A DNA stretch of 64,000 bases from Hirsutella rhossiliensis (GCF_020360975.1 NW_025408667.1:9114001-9178000), one strand, 5' to 3'. Counted from the first letter of the stretch, positions 1 through 11,299 are shown. The notes: generated by a model not told the origin, from the sequence alone. Program-made: numbers and translations.

Positions 1-80
1 TGGTGCAGACATTACTATCCCTTGCCGTGGCACCCACTAAGCTGTCTGGTTGAGATAATAAATCAGCATCTCTAAAACGG
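1..80. other. Un-RIPed sequence of unknown origin at the left edge
   Basis: This short stretch has ordinary CA and TG content, unlike everything that follows. Around position 80 it meets sequence homologous to the inverted copy near 5740. It therefore looks like the end of a younger insertion, or a deletion junction, that truncates the old Gypsy element to its right. No coding frame or known repeat end is recognisable in 80 bases. Confidence 0.5.
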
Positions 81-132
81 TATAAGCGCTAAGTATAGGC
101 CGGCGCCGCCCGCTCAGCCCCCTATATACGTT

Positions 133-693
133 ATGCGTCGTAGGAAATTAACTGCTCCGACTAGGTCGGGCGCCGCCGCGGCGGCAGCTGCTACTAGTAC
201 GCGCGCGCCGGCCGCGCCTACGAGGCGGCGCCTCCCGTCTTACTCGCTACGGCGTCGGCTTAGAAGGCCGGCTCGCACGGGCAGGCGCGGGGGGCTACTA
301 AGAAGCGCCTTACCGCCGCCGCTGCTATATACCGCAACCTCCGCGCCCTCGAGCGATGGGGCCTCGTACTCGTGCCTAAGTAAGTCCTTACTCCTCCGCT
401 CCCCCGCTTCTGCCTCTAACGCACCCGGCGCTAGGGACACCGCCTCCGTCGCCCTATCGGCGGTCCCCTTAGCCGTGCCCGCCTCCGCTACCGCTACCGC
501 CCCTGCCGCCGCTGCCGATACTAGCCGCCGCCCCTCCGCCCTTAGAGCCGCCGCCGCCGCCGACTAGCTTATAGGCTTAGAGGGCCGCCTTAGCGCCCTA
601 GAGAGCGCCGCCGCCGCTAATAAGAAGGAGGAGGCTAACGAGGATAAGGATAATAATAATAATAATAAAGGTAACGACGATAATAAGAAATAG
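133..693 (+). pseudogene. Antisense accessory ORF of Gyp-1B, one internal stop
   Basis: The frame runs from an ATG at 133 to a TAG at 691-693, broken by one TAG at 565-567. The product is rich in Ala, Arg, Ser and Pro. It ends in a short heptad-like helix (GLEGRLSALE) followed by a Lys/Glu/Asp/Asn-rich tail. It runs opposite to the integrase/chromodomain frame of the element that carries it. The same frame with the same C-terminal motif and acidic/Asn tail occurs in Gyp-1A at 5262-6173, also antisense to its pol. No known domain is recognised. An alternative frame shows a Cys-rich patch but has stops. GC-rich low-complexity DNA stays open easily, so coding status is uncertain. Confidence 0.4.
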
Positions 694-759
694 GCCTAGG
701 TAGTCTAAGGGCTCCGCCCTATAATAAACGCTATTTTTATCTCTACCTATATTATTATT

Positions 760-2281
760 ATTATATTACTATAACTACCCCCTTTACTTTACCTACTTTA
801 TAGTCCTAGCTTAGGCTATTACTAGTAGTCTACTAGTCCGTCGTTCTTATTTATTAGTTTATATAAGGCCTTAAACTTATCGAGGGCTATAGCTCCTATA
901 AACTTACGTATAGGTTCCTATATTAAGTTAAGGTACCCGCGTTACTTTATAAGAACCTCTTAGCGTTTTCCCTAGCCGACCTTCTTTTAGCGTATAGCCT
1001 ATATCTCCTTAACCTTAAATTTATTATCCCCTTTTACCTTAATAGCGGGCGGTTAAGCGTCCGCTACTTCCTATATAGGTAGCGGGTTAAAGGAGGCTTA
1101 GCGAAGGAGGTTAACGTTAATCTTATTATAGACCCTTATTAAAAGATTATCGAGCTTTACTACTTATAGGCTAATAACCCTCCGTACTATAAACTTTATA
1201 TATAGCTAATCTAGCTTCTTTTTTAGCTACGCTAACCTATAGTTACGGAGGTTAAGCTATACTTTATCTCTTACTATAAACTTATCTACTAGGGCCTTAG
1301 TCTTATTAATATACCGCTCTTAATCTTATGCTAAGGCGGCTATTATAAATTAATAGTTTTCTTTAGTTTCCTATAGCTTCTATATAAATATAGAGGCGCG
1401 GCTTTTTAAGAACGAACTACTATATTACTTTACTACTATATCTATAGTAAATAGGATCAGGGAGGGCGGCTTAAAGCTATATATAGTATAGAAGGGAGCT
1501 ATCTTAATAAAGGCCTATAGTTTACTATTTAACGCGAGCTAGGCTATAGGGAGCTAGCGGTCTTAGTCTACTTAGTTATAGGCTACTACTACCTATAAAT
1601 ACGCCTACGCTTCTTAGTTAACCCTCTTAAGTCCCTTATTAGTCTATAAGTAATAAGCTATACTAAGTAGCTATATAATTTAAAGTAGCTAGTATAGGTA
1701 CTATTAAAAGCGGCTAGTTTAGTTCGATCTTTTATTACTTATAATAAAGGTTAGCTAGCTATATAAGCGGGCCTAGTACTATAGGAAGCGCTTTATATAA
1801 GCTTTTATATCTATAAACGGTATTAGCTTTAGTACTACTAATTTACTAAGCTAGTCCTTAATTACTTATATATAGCGGTTACTACTTTCTATAAGTAAAA
1901 GGTCCGTTATAAAGTCTATATATATATATATATATAGAACTAGTTAGGTACTAAAAGCTACTTAAGTAGCCCCTTAAGCTACGCCCTTTAAATCTTAGTA
2001 TAGCTATAGATATTATAGTTATAAAGAAAGCGGTAAATATAGTACTATAAAAGGGGCTAGTAAAAATCCCTTATAAGGCCTACTACTATACCCTACTAAC
2101 CTAGGTAGCCTATAATATTAAAGTTATAGACGAGCTAGACTAGCTTCCCTTAAAGCTTATTCTATTTATTTAGCTTTAATAGTCTATCCTTTTCCTTAGC
2201 TTTTATAGTATATAGCGCGCCCGGTACTTATAGTTCCCCCCGCTAACGTAAATGCCCCTATAGGTCGATATAATAGTTAGC
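760..2281 (-). pseudogene. Gyp-1B integrase core and chromodomain, RIP-degraded
   Basis: The minus-strand conceptual reading shows a Ty3/Gypsy integrase zone between about 2100 and 1300, then a chromodomain at about 1015-870. The chromodomain keeps the typical order: a Glu-Ile start, a basic linker, a WRGY-like core with W changed to stop, a PTWEP-like strand, and a C-terminal helix of the ALDKFEALY type. Nearly every expected Trp or Gln codon is now TAG or TAA. Chromodomains on integrase are the hallmark of chromoviruses and target insertion to heterochromatin. The N-terminal part of the integrase lies across the Gyp-1A insertion, at 6805-7100. Confidence 0.7.
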
Positions 2282-2467
2282 TGTAAGAGTCTTTGACTAT
2301 TATAGGTGATGGGCTTAGGCCGCGGCCTAAGCCGTGTAGTCACGTGCGGAGGGCCGGATCCCGTAAGTATAAGGGCGGGCCAGCCGCGCATAGAAGAGCT
2401 CTGCATAGCTTATTAACATTATCCTACGGACGGCACCTACGCGCACGCCTCTGCCTACTCCGTGATA
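2282..2467 (+). repeat. 5' LTR of Gyp-1A
   Basis: It matches the 3' LTR at 6615-6799 and the split LTR of Gyp-1B. It contains a perfect 22-bp palindrome at 2312-2333 made of two GGCTTAGGCCG half-sites. The palindrome is identical in the 3' LTR, and the TSD ttagc lies immediately upstream. Confidence 0.88.
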
Positions 2468-2502
2468 GTATAAGCTATCAATTAATAGATCTAATAGATG
2501 TC

Positions 2503-3655
2503 TCTCCGGAGAGGGCGCCTCCCCCTCGAGGAAGCACTCCGCCCCTCCCCGGACGGATAGGAAGTATCGTAGCTATCCTAGAAGCGATTAGAAGCGCGAC
2601 GGCTAGCGAGAAGGACGAGGTTCTCGCTGCACTAGGGGAGCCGTCTACGAGACCGGCTTTAACCCCTACGGCCTCCGCAACGCCGGTTGCGGCGGCGACA
2701 CCACCGACGAGGAAGCCGCTCCCTTAGCCGACTTAGGACGGCAAGCCGGAGTCCTTTTACTTCTTCCTTAGCCGGCTATAGACGAAGTTTATAACCGACG
2801 AGAAATAGGGCCTAAATAGCTATCGCGATATAGCGTGGTATTCGCTCCTCTACACGCTGCCGGAGCCTTAGATACGGCGGATCTCCGGATTCGAGGATAA
2901 GGGCGGCCCTAGGGGCAGACGCGACCTATAAGACTTCTTCTAACACCTTATACATGCGTTCGGCAACGTGTAGGAGCGGGAGAAGGCGTAAGATAGGCTA
3001 CGGACCCTTAAGCAGAGAGACGGATAAACCTTTAGCGAATTCCTTCCCGATTTCGAAGAGACGCTCTTATAGGCAGCGGGGACTACGGTATAGGAAGACA
3101 GCGCGAAGCTTATATAGCTACGGAATTCGATTACGCCGGCCCTATAGGAGCTGCTTATCCCTATAATTATGCCTACTAACTACGGCGAGTACGTGAGCCG
3201 GTTAATAAAGGTAGCTTAGGGCTACGAGCAGACGCCGCGTTTCTAGAAGCTCCGTAAGCGCACGCCGCATAGCGGCGACGGGATCACCGCCCCTCCGTAA
3301 GATAAATAACCGGCTATCGACACGGACGGGGACACCCTAATATCGGCTACCCGCACGGACCGGGCCAGACGCGGCAAGAAGACGCCGTCGACCACCCCCT
3401 ATACCGCCCCGCACTCTAAGCAGCGGGCGAAGTAGGTAACGAGCGAGGAAATCGGGAAGAGGAAGGCTAACGGCCGCTGCCTACGTTGCGGAGCATCTAC
3501 GCACTTTATATTAAAATGCCCCTTCCTTTTAGCTAAGCGGCCTATAGCGGTTCGAGTAGCGAAGATAGAACCGCTCCTCGCCTTAGACGATAAGGAGGAC
3601 TCCGCCCCCCTAGGCCTAGAGGAAAAAGAGTAGCTCCAGAGCAAAGACGGGCTCT
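2503..3655 (+). pseudogene. Gyp-1A Gag, with intact zinc knuckle but many stops
   Basis: This is a Gag-type frame starting just inside the LTR. It has a helical N-terminal part (readable to 2727), a capsid-like middle (about 2740-3230) with repeated TAG stops at expected Trp/Gln positions, and a basic linker. It ends in a CCHC nucleocapsid knuckle at 3478-3519 with C-x2-C-x4-H-x4-C spacing (CLRCGASTHFILKC). An acidic tail follows. The same knuckle in Gyp-1B (minus, near 9340-9290) has lost most of its cysteines, so this copy is less decayed. The exact start codon is not certain. Confidence 0.75.
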
Positions 3656-5245
3656 AGAGCCCTAATTGCTAGTACTAGTAAAGGAGAAGGAAGAATTATC
3701 CGCCCGTATAGAAGAGGAGCCTACTTTAATATAGGTTATAATTAATAACTCCTTACCCGTTGCCGCCCTTATAGACGAGGGCTGCTAGTGCTACGCCGTA
3801 GTTAACGAGGCGCTTACGAGAGATATAAGTGCCGGTAGAAAAGATCGCCCTAAGGCGAGTAAAGGGCGCCTTAGGCGCGATAGAGGGTGCGGTAATTAGG
3901 GGCATTACGTAGCTAGCTATAGAGGTCGACGGTTGCTATAAGCTTATCGTGGCCTATGTAATCCCCTAACTAGAGTTTCCCCTAATCCTCGGGAAACCCT
4001 GGTTATTATATATAGAGTTATACTCGGTTCCGTACTAGAGGAAGCTATAGTTTAGGCCTACGTAACGGTGGGTCCGCTACGACGACGGTTCCGTAGGCGT
4101 AGGACCAGGCGTACGAGCTTTATACTCGGCATAAGAAGTCCTTGCCTCTATCTTCGTAGGAACCGTGCGACGGGTAGAGCGGGGGCAAGGCCGGGCAGCG
4201 GCTAACGCAGCGGTCTACGTAGTCAGCCTAGCGGACATCGACAAGGCCCTCCGGACAAAAAAGCCAAAGTCGCCCTCTAAGCTACGGCAATAGATACCGG
4301 AGCGCTTTCACGACCTCCTGCCGCTATTCGAGTCCTAGGAAGCGGATAAGCTTAACCCGCATAAGCCGGGGGTAGACTATAGGATCGTACTCCGCACCGA
4401 TAAGAAGGGGCAGGAACTGCCCGCACCGTTCGGACCGCTATATAGCATATTATACGCGGAGCTGCTAGTGCTAAAGAAGACGCTAAGGGACCTCCTAGAT
4501 AAGGGTTTTATTTAAGTAAGCAGCTCCGAAGTAGGAGCGCCGGTCCTATTTATGCGTAAACTAGGGGGCGGGATACGGTTCTATTACGACTATAGGGCCC
4601 TAAACGTAATTATAAGGCCGGACCGCTACCCCTTGCCCCTAATCTCGGATACGCTCCGTAACCTTTCGAAGGCGAAGTGGTTTACGAAGCTAGATATAAA
4701 ATAGGCGTTCTATAAGGTACGGATCTCGGAGGGTAACGAGTAGAAGACGGCGTTCCGTATACGCTACGGCTTATTCGAGTAGCTTATAACGCCCTTCGGC
4801 CTCTTAGGAGCGCCCGCTACCTTCTAGCGTTATATTAATAACGTGCTTCGGGACTTCCTCGACGAGTTCGCCTCCGTATACGTAGATAATATCCTTATCT
4901 ATACGAGCGGCCCCTACGAGGACTATATATAGAAAGTACGGAGGGTCCTAGAGCGCCTCTAACTTTATAGGCTCTACCTCGACCCGGATAAGTGCGAGTT
5001 CGGGGTTAAGAGGGTTAAGTACCTAGGCTTTATTATCTACGCAGGCGTAGGCATATAGGCGGACCCCGCAAAGATCTAGGCGATTCGGGACTAGGCTGCC
5101 CTAACTACGTAGATAGGCGTACGGAGCTTCCTTAGGTTCGCGAACTATTATAGGATGTTTATTAGGGGCTTCTCCCGTATTATAATGCCCTAAACGAGAT
5201 TACCGGAAGCAGACCGCTTTCGCTAGGCCCGTATAGGAAGGAGCG
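3656..5245 (+). pseudogene. Gyp-1A Pol: retropepsin and reverse transcriptase, truncated before RNase H
   Basis: A retropepsin remnant lies near 3759-3810, with ALIDEG where an aspartyl protease has D-T/S-G. A frameshift near 3825 follows. The reverse transcriptase runs from about 4440 to 5050. It shows DRYPLPLI at 4621, the KLDIK block, TPFGLLGAPATF, and YVDN at about 4879, where the catalytic YVDD has become YVDN by G-to-A change. The KYLGF and ADPAKI connection motifs follow. The frame reaches EGAFRTL at about 5240 and then enters unrelated sequence, so the RNase H domain is cut at its start by an internal deletion. Stops are almost all TAG. Confidence 0.85.
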
Positions 5246-5261
5246 TTCCGCACGCTTACGC

Positions 5262-6173
5262 CTATTCCTTATCGTTATTATTATTATTATCTTCGTTATC
5301 GTCGTCCTCGTCGGCCTCCTTCTTATTAGCGGCGGCGGCGGTCTCTAGGGCGCTAAGGCGGCCCTCTAAGCCGGGCGACGGAGGTAGTGTCCCTGGCGCC
5401 GGGTGCGTTAGAGGCGGAAATAGGGGAGCGGAGGAGTAGGACTTACTTAGGCATAAGGCCCCATCGCTCGAGGGCGCGGAGGTTGCGGTAGGCGGCGGCG
5501 GCGGCGGTAAGGCGCTTCTTAGCAGCCCCCCGCGCCTGCCCGTGCGAGCCGGCCTTCTAAGCCAACGCCGCAGCGAGCAAGACGGGAGGCGCCGCCTTAT
5601 AGGCGCGGCCGGCTCGCTCGCACTAGTAGCAGCTGCCGCCGCGGCGGCGCCCGGCCTAGTCGGAGCAGTCGAGCTCCTACGACGCACAACGCATATAGGG
5701 GGCCGAGCGGGCGGCGCCGGCCTATACTTAGCGCTTATGCTATAGGAGGTTAGCGGACAACGTCTATTACGCTTGCCTGACTGCGGACTTATGGGGGTGG
5801 CGGAGACGGAGGCGGGGGCCGAGGGGCCGGGCGTCACGGGTAGCGGCGGGGACGGCGTCGTCACCCTAAGGGGCGACGTGAGAGCGAATAGCGCAGCAGA
5901 GGCGGCGGCGGCGGCGGTGGGAGCGGTGGCAGCGGCGCGGGCAGGAGCGGCGGCAGCGGCGGAGTCGTCGTCGGCCGCGGCCAGCACGGCGTCGACGAAC
6001 GACTCCGCACGCTCCGAGAAGGAGGAGGTAGGAGAGGGAGAGGCGGATATATCTATCGCGGAAGTTAGCACGACGGAATACGGCCTCCCGCTCTATAAGG
6101 CGCGGAACTTACTAGTTAGAGTTATTATTGTTGTTAGGGCTATTATTGCTGCTGCCGCTGCTACTACGAGCAT
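5262..6173 (-). pseudogene. Antisense accessory ORF of Gyp-1A between pol and 3' LTR
   Basis: The minus-strand frame starts at an ATG (6171-6173), has one TAG at 6093-6095, and then runs 269 codons open to 5262. It begins with a short hydrophobic Ala/Ile/Leu/Thr segment. A long Ala/Pro/Ser/Thr-rich section and an Arg-rich centre follow. The C-terminus has a heptad-like helix (LEGRLSALE) and an Asp/Asn/Lys tail. Relative to the copy at 133-693 there is a one-base deletion and a larger deletion, which together return to the original C-terminal frame. This is weak evidence that the frame mattered. No family is recognised. A competing frame carries a Cys-rich patch interrupted by stops. Confidence 0.45.
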
Positions 6174-6614
6174 ACGTTAATAGAGCGGCCCGCATAGCTA
6201 AGAACGGACCAACGCCCCGGGTAGAGCGGAACTTACCTATTAATGCTACTACTGCGGTTAAAGAAAGGAGAGAAGGAAGGGAAGGGGGAAGGAGGGGATG
6301 CCGCCTTATATACCCCTTAGTAGAGGATGCTGCCTAAGGTAGAGGGGACGGGCAACCTAAGGCTCACGTAGGTCCGGACTAGCCGCCGGCTACCTAGGGG
6401 CGCATATAATAGGTTACGCCCCTATTTAAACGGCCAGCCGGCCGACGAGTATAGAGCCGGGTCCCAGCTGCCCGGGCTAACGGGCGCGGGGATAATAGGG
6501 CTAGTAGGGCCGGCCCTATTAACGGGAAAGGGCAGGGAAGAGCCCGCGGCACGGGCCTAATTATGCGGGAGCCGTTAATAGGATAGCACTACGCCGCGCT
6601 CGAGGAGGGCATTA

Positions 6615-6799
6615 TATAAGAGTTTTGACTATTATGGGTGATAGGCTTAGGCCGCGGCCTAAGCCGTATAGTTACGTGCGGAGGGCCGGATCCCGTAAGT
6701 ATAGGGGCGGGCTAGCCGCGCATAGAAGAGCTCTGCATAGCTTATTAATATTATCCTACGGACGGCACCTACGCGCACGCCTCTACCTACTCCGTGACA
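6615..6799 (+). repeat. 3' LTR of Gyp-1A
   Basis: It pairs with 2282-2467, and the TSD ttagc follows directly at 6800-6804. The 22-bp palindrome is at 6644-6665. About 350 bases upstream (6180-6614) are GC-rich and hold no readable gene. They include a purine-rich run at 6261-6297. Confidence 0.87.
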
Positions 6800-6804
6800 T
6801 TAGC

Positions 6805-9800
6805 TACTTATACCTTTAGCTTTAGCTTTAAATCGAGGTATTAAGCGCTAAACTTAATAGTATAGCGTATACTCTTATAAGTATAGTCTAGAGATAATAT
6901 CCTATCCTATAAGCGTTAAAGGACCTTATCTTAGAATACCCGCGCTATATACGCCCTTAGGCTAGTCTATCCCTTCTTACTAGGCTAAGGTAAAGGTATA
7001 AGGGAAAGCTTATCTATTAGTACCGCGCCTCCCTTTACTAAGGAAGCTCTTATATAAGTCCGTAGCGCCTCTTATAGGATAAGCTATAGATCCTAGGCCT
7101 CGATATCCGCTCCTATTAGCTAGTCTTAATCCTTCTAGGAAAGCGCGTTTAAGACTATAAAGTCCTACCTTAGCCGGTACTTAATCGAGAAGTTAAAGTA
7201 TAAGAGATACTCTACTTAGCGGGCTTACCGCTTTAAGAGGTACTAGCGGGTTATAAAGTACTTAAGGTTCTTATAGTCTATAAGAACCTTAAAGCTCTTA
7301 TAGCTCTAAAGCTCTACTTACTATTACTTAAGGTAGCTAATAATTACTAGTATCTCTTTATTATAAATAGCGTAATTCCGCTTTACTAAGGTTAGCTTAT
7401 AGGAGTAGAACGCTATTAGTTACTTCCGCCTATCTACCTTTTAATAGAGCGTTCCGTTAAGTACCTAGCCGCTATAGTTTGCTTTAACTAATATAGACTA
7501 GTTAAAGTCCTACTAAAGTAGTACTAAGGCTTATAAGAATAGGTCCTTAAGTATATAAAATACTTTATCTTATATAGGCCCTTAATAAAAAGCGGTCTAC
7601 TTCCTAGTAATCTCGTTTAAGGGCATTATAATATAAGAGAAGCCCTTAATAAATATCCTATAATAGTTTATAAACCTAAGGAAGCTTTATATACCTATCT
7701 ATATAGTTAGGGCTACTTAGTCCTAAATCGCCTAGATCTTTATAGGATCCGCCTATATACCTATACCTATATAGATATTAAAGCCTAGGTACTTAACCCT
7801 CTTAACTTTAAATTCGTACTTATTTAAGTTAAGGTAAAGCCTATAAAGTTAAAGGCGCTCTAAGACCCTCTATACTTTTTATATATAGTCCTTATAAGAG
7901 CCGCTTATATAGATAAGGATATTATCTATATATATAAAAGCGAACTTATTAAGAAAGTCCTAAAGTATATTATTAATATAATATTAAAAGGTAGCGGGCG
8001 CTCTTAAAAGGCTAAAGGGCGTTATAAGCTACTTAAAAAAGCTATAGCGTATATAAAACGCTATCTTTTACTTATTACCCTCTAAGATCTATACCTTATA
8101 GAACGCCTATTTTATATCTAGCTTTATAAACTACTTTACCTTTAAAAGGTTATAGAGCGTATCTAAGATTAAAGGTAAATAGTAGCGGTCTAGCCTTATA
8201 ATTATATTTAGAGCTATATAGTTATAATAGAACTATATCCCGCCCCTTAGTTTATATATAAATAAGACCGACGCTTTTACCTTAGAGCTACTTACTTAAA
8301 TAAAACCCTTATCTAAGAAGTCCCTTAGCGTCTTTTTTAGTACTAGTAGCTCTATATATAATATACTATATAGCGGTCTAAATAGTATAGGTAGTTCTTA
8401 CTCCTTCTTATTAGTATAAAGTATAATCTTATAGTTTACCCTTAGCTTATATAAGTTAAGCTTATCTACTTCTTAGGACTTAAATAGTAATAAGAGGTTA
8501 TAAAAGCGCTTTAGTATCTACTACTATAGCTTAGAGGGCGACTTTAGCTTCTTTATTTAAAGGGACTTATTAATATCTACTAAGCTAACTATATAAACTA
8601 CTATATTAGCCGCTACTTAGCCTTCCTCCCGCTCTACTTATTATATAGTTCTTATAAAACTAAAGGTAAGGACTTTTTAAGCTAAGTATAAAGCTTATAT
8701 ACTTAGTCTAACGCTTATAAAACTATTATTATAGTAGACCTATTATTATATAGGCCTAAACTATCGCTTCTTTTAGTATAAAACTAAGTATAACTCTATA
8801 TATAATAACTAAGGTTTCCTAAGGATTAAGGGAAACTCTAGTTAAGGGATTATATAAGCTATAATAAGCTTATAGTAACTATCGACCTTTATAGCTAGCT
8901 ATATAATACCCTTAATTACTATACTTTCTATTACGCTTAAGGCGCCTTTTACTTACCTTAGGGCGATCTTCTTTATTAATACTTATATCTCTTATATAAG
9001 CGCTTAATTAACTATAGCGTAGTACTAGTAGCCCTTATTTATAAGGGCGGCGATAAGTAAAGAGTTATTAATTATAACCTATATTAAAGTAAGCTCCTCC
9101 TTTATATAAGCGGATAATTCCTTTTTCTCTTTTACTAGTATTAGTAATTAAGGCTTTAAAGCCTATCTTTACTCTAAAGCTACTTTTTTTCCTCTAGGCC
9201 TAAGGGCGCGGAGTCCTCTTTATTATCTAAAGTAAGGAGCGGTTCTATCTTTACCGCTTAAACTACTATAGGCCGTTTAGCTAAAAGGAAGGGGCATTTT
9301 AATAAAAAGTATATAAACGCGCTATAATATAGGCAGCGGCCGTTAGCCTTCCTTTTCCTAATTTCCTTGCTTATTACTTACTTTACCCGCTACTTAAAGT
9401 ATAGGATAGTATAAAGGATATTTAATAATAACTTCCTACCGCGTTTAGCTCGGTCTATATAAGTAGCTAATATTAAGGTATCCCTATTAATATTAATAGT
9501 TAGCTATTCCTCTTATAAAGGGGTAGTAATCTTATTACTACTATATAGCGTATACTTATAAAGCTTTTAAAAACATAGCGTTTACTTATAGCTTTATACT
9601 ACCATTATTAAACGGCTTATATACTTACTATAGTTAGTAGGTATAATTATAGGGATAAGTAGCTCTTATAGAGCTAGCGTAATTAAGTTTTATAACTATA
9701 TAAGCTTCGCGCTATCTTTTTATACTATAGTTCCTGCCGCCTATAAGAGTATTTCTTTAAAGTTAAGGAGGAATTTACTAAAGGTTTACCTATCCCTTTA

Positions 9801-10345
9801 CCTAAGGGTCTATAGCCTATCCTACGCCTTCTCCCGCTCCTATATATTGCTAAACGTATATATAAGGTATTAAAAGAAGTCCTATAGGTTGCGTTTACCC
9901 CTAGGGCCGCCCTTATCTTAGAATCTAGAGATCCGCTATATCTAGGGCTCTAGTAGTATATAAAAAAGTAAATACTACGCTATATTATAATAGCCGTTTA
10001 GGCCCTATTTCTTATCTATTATAAACTTCGTTTATAGCTAGTAAAGGAAGAAGTAAAAGGACTTAGGCTTATCGTCCTAAGTCGGCTAAGGAAGTAGCTT
10101 TTATATCGGTAGTACCGCCGCTATAACTAGTATTATAGAGGTTATAGGGGTTAACGCTAGTCTTATAGACGGCTCCCTTAGTATAGTAAGAACCTTATTC
10201 TTCTTACTAGCCGTCGCGCTTTTAATTACTTCTAGGATAGCTATAATACTTTCTATCCGCTTAAGGGGTAGTAGGATACTCCCTTAAGGAAGCGGCACCC
10301 TTTTTAAGGAGATATCTATTAGATCTATTAGTTAATAACTTATAC
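6805..10345 (-). pseudogene. Gyp-1B Gag-Pol (gag, protease, RT, RNase H), heavily RIPed
   Basis: On the minus strand the layout matches Gyp-1A. Gag starts just inside the LTR at about 10340, and a decayed zinc knuckle lies near 9340-9290. The RT runs from about 8170 to 7600, with a YVDD-equivalent reading YIDN near 7940. Gyp-1A lost the RNase H region that this copy keeps at about 7590-7150. There one can read AFRTLK, a catalytic-Asp block and the IDHKNLKYF-like motif that in intact elements is TDHKNLEYF. A linker towards the integrase N-terminus runs to 6805, where Gyp-1A interrupts it. Stops and missense changes fit C-to-T on both strands. Confidence 0.8.
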
Positions 10346-10515
10346 TATTATAGAGTAAGTAGAGGTATATATATAGGTGCTATCTATAAGATAATATTAA
10401 TAAGCTATATAGAGCTCTTTTATATACGGCTAGCCTATATATATATATATAAGATCCGGCTCTTTATATATAACTTATATAGCTTAGGATATAGCCTAAG
10501 CCTATAACCTATAAT
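10346..10515 (-). repeat. 5' LTR of Gyp-1B, major part
   Basis: It is the RIPed counterpart of the 2282-2467 LTR. Its inner end (RC gtgata) is at 10346-10351, and the degraded palindrome is at 10481-10502. The LTR is cut at 10515 by Cop-1a, and its remaining bases continue at 16860-16876. Confidence 0.8.
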
Positions 10516-11007
10516 TCTTACGAAGAGAGATATAAGAAGTATATATAAAATATATAAAGGTAAAAGTAGAAGTAAGGGGTTAGATAGGTAGGGCAAAGAT
10601 ATTTAATTCTTATAGGAGCAGTAATTATAGTAAGGGAGTAATTATTATATTGCCTTAATTATCCTTCTTTCCTTTATCTAACGCCCCTCTTTATACCCGT
10701 CTAGTATCTTAATTAATAAAGAAGATCCTACTTAAAGAAGCTACTAATATCCTTTTAACTACCGAGCCTTTTACCGGTTTTTCCCCTCCTTTCTAGCCGT
10801 TACCGGCATATCCGTCTTATCTCTCGCTACTTCTATAGGAAGCTATCGCTACTTCTGCTTCCCCTTATACCCCTACCCTTCTTTCTATACCTCTTTTTAG
10901 CTCCTTCTTTAAAACCTATTTTTTATACTAGGTGTTTTTAGCTTCCTAGGTCCCTCGTGCTAAGGGATATCTCTAAGAACTACGAAATTAAGCTACGCTT
11001 CGCGATA
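10516..11007 (-). repeat. 3' LTR of Cop-1a
   Basis: It is the reverse-complement LTR, starting tcttacgaag and ending cttcgcgata. The polypurine tract of the element lies just inside, around 11008-11020. Confidence 0.9.
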
Positions 11008-11299
11008 TATACCCTTAGCTATAGCCTGCCCTTATAGAAAGGGTAAAGCTAAATACCTAGGCCGGTAAGCGTATAGAGGAGGTCTTAGTCTATACTTATC
11101 CCCTACTCGAGAAATCCGGGTTTTAGCCCTAGGCTCTTTTAGACCTACTTTAGGAAAAAGGGGCCTAAGGAGGAAATTAAGTCTTATAAGAAAGGGGGGC
11201 TTCTCTAAGGATAAGTCCTTAAAAGGGGGGCCTTTAAGAAGAATAAGTCCTAATTAAGCTAGGGGCCCTCTTTTAGGATAAGTCCTAATTCCTCTCTTT

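Larger units (their letters stand above)
81..2281 (-). mobile_element. Gyp-1B, 3' part (integrase, chromodomain, antisense ORF region) of an old Ty3/Gypsy element
   Basis: This is the distal part of a minus-strand chromovirus whose proximal part lies at 6805-10515. The split is caused by Gyp-1A, which is flanked by ttagc on both sides (2277-2281 and 6800-6804). Read on the minus strand, the order is integrase, chromodomain, then the region that carries a plus-strand ORF. The 3' LTR is missing, because homology to Gyp-1A stops near position 80. RIP load is heavy in the pol part, while the GC-rich left 600 bases keep many CG dinucleotides. Confidence 0.75.
2282..6799 (+). mobile_element. Gyp-1A, internally deleted Ty3/Gypsy element with both LTRs
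   Basis: The 186-bp LTR at 2282-2467 and the 185-bp LTR at 6615-6799 begin TGTAAG/TATAAG and end GATA/GACA. The flanks carry a perfect 5-bp duplication, ttagc. The LTRs differ at about a dozen positions, all transitions except one single-base gap, as RIP predicts. The interior holds gag with a zinc knuckle, a retropepsin remnant and reverse transcriptase. It then jumps at about 5245 into the antisense ORF region, so RNase H, integrase and chromodomain are missing. It sits inside Gyp-1B, a copy of the same family in the opposite orientation. Confidence 0.88.

Noticed and set aside
1919..1935. (TA)n run
   Set aside because: It is a short simple repeat expected in RIPed DNA, with no further structure around it.
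2203..2406. Short minus-strand ORF across the Gyp-1B/Gyp-1A junction
   Set aside because: It spans an insertion boundary, so it cannot be an original gene.
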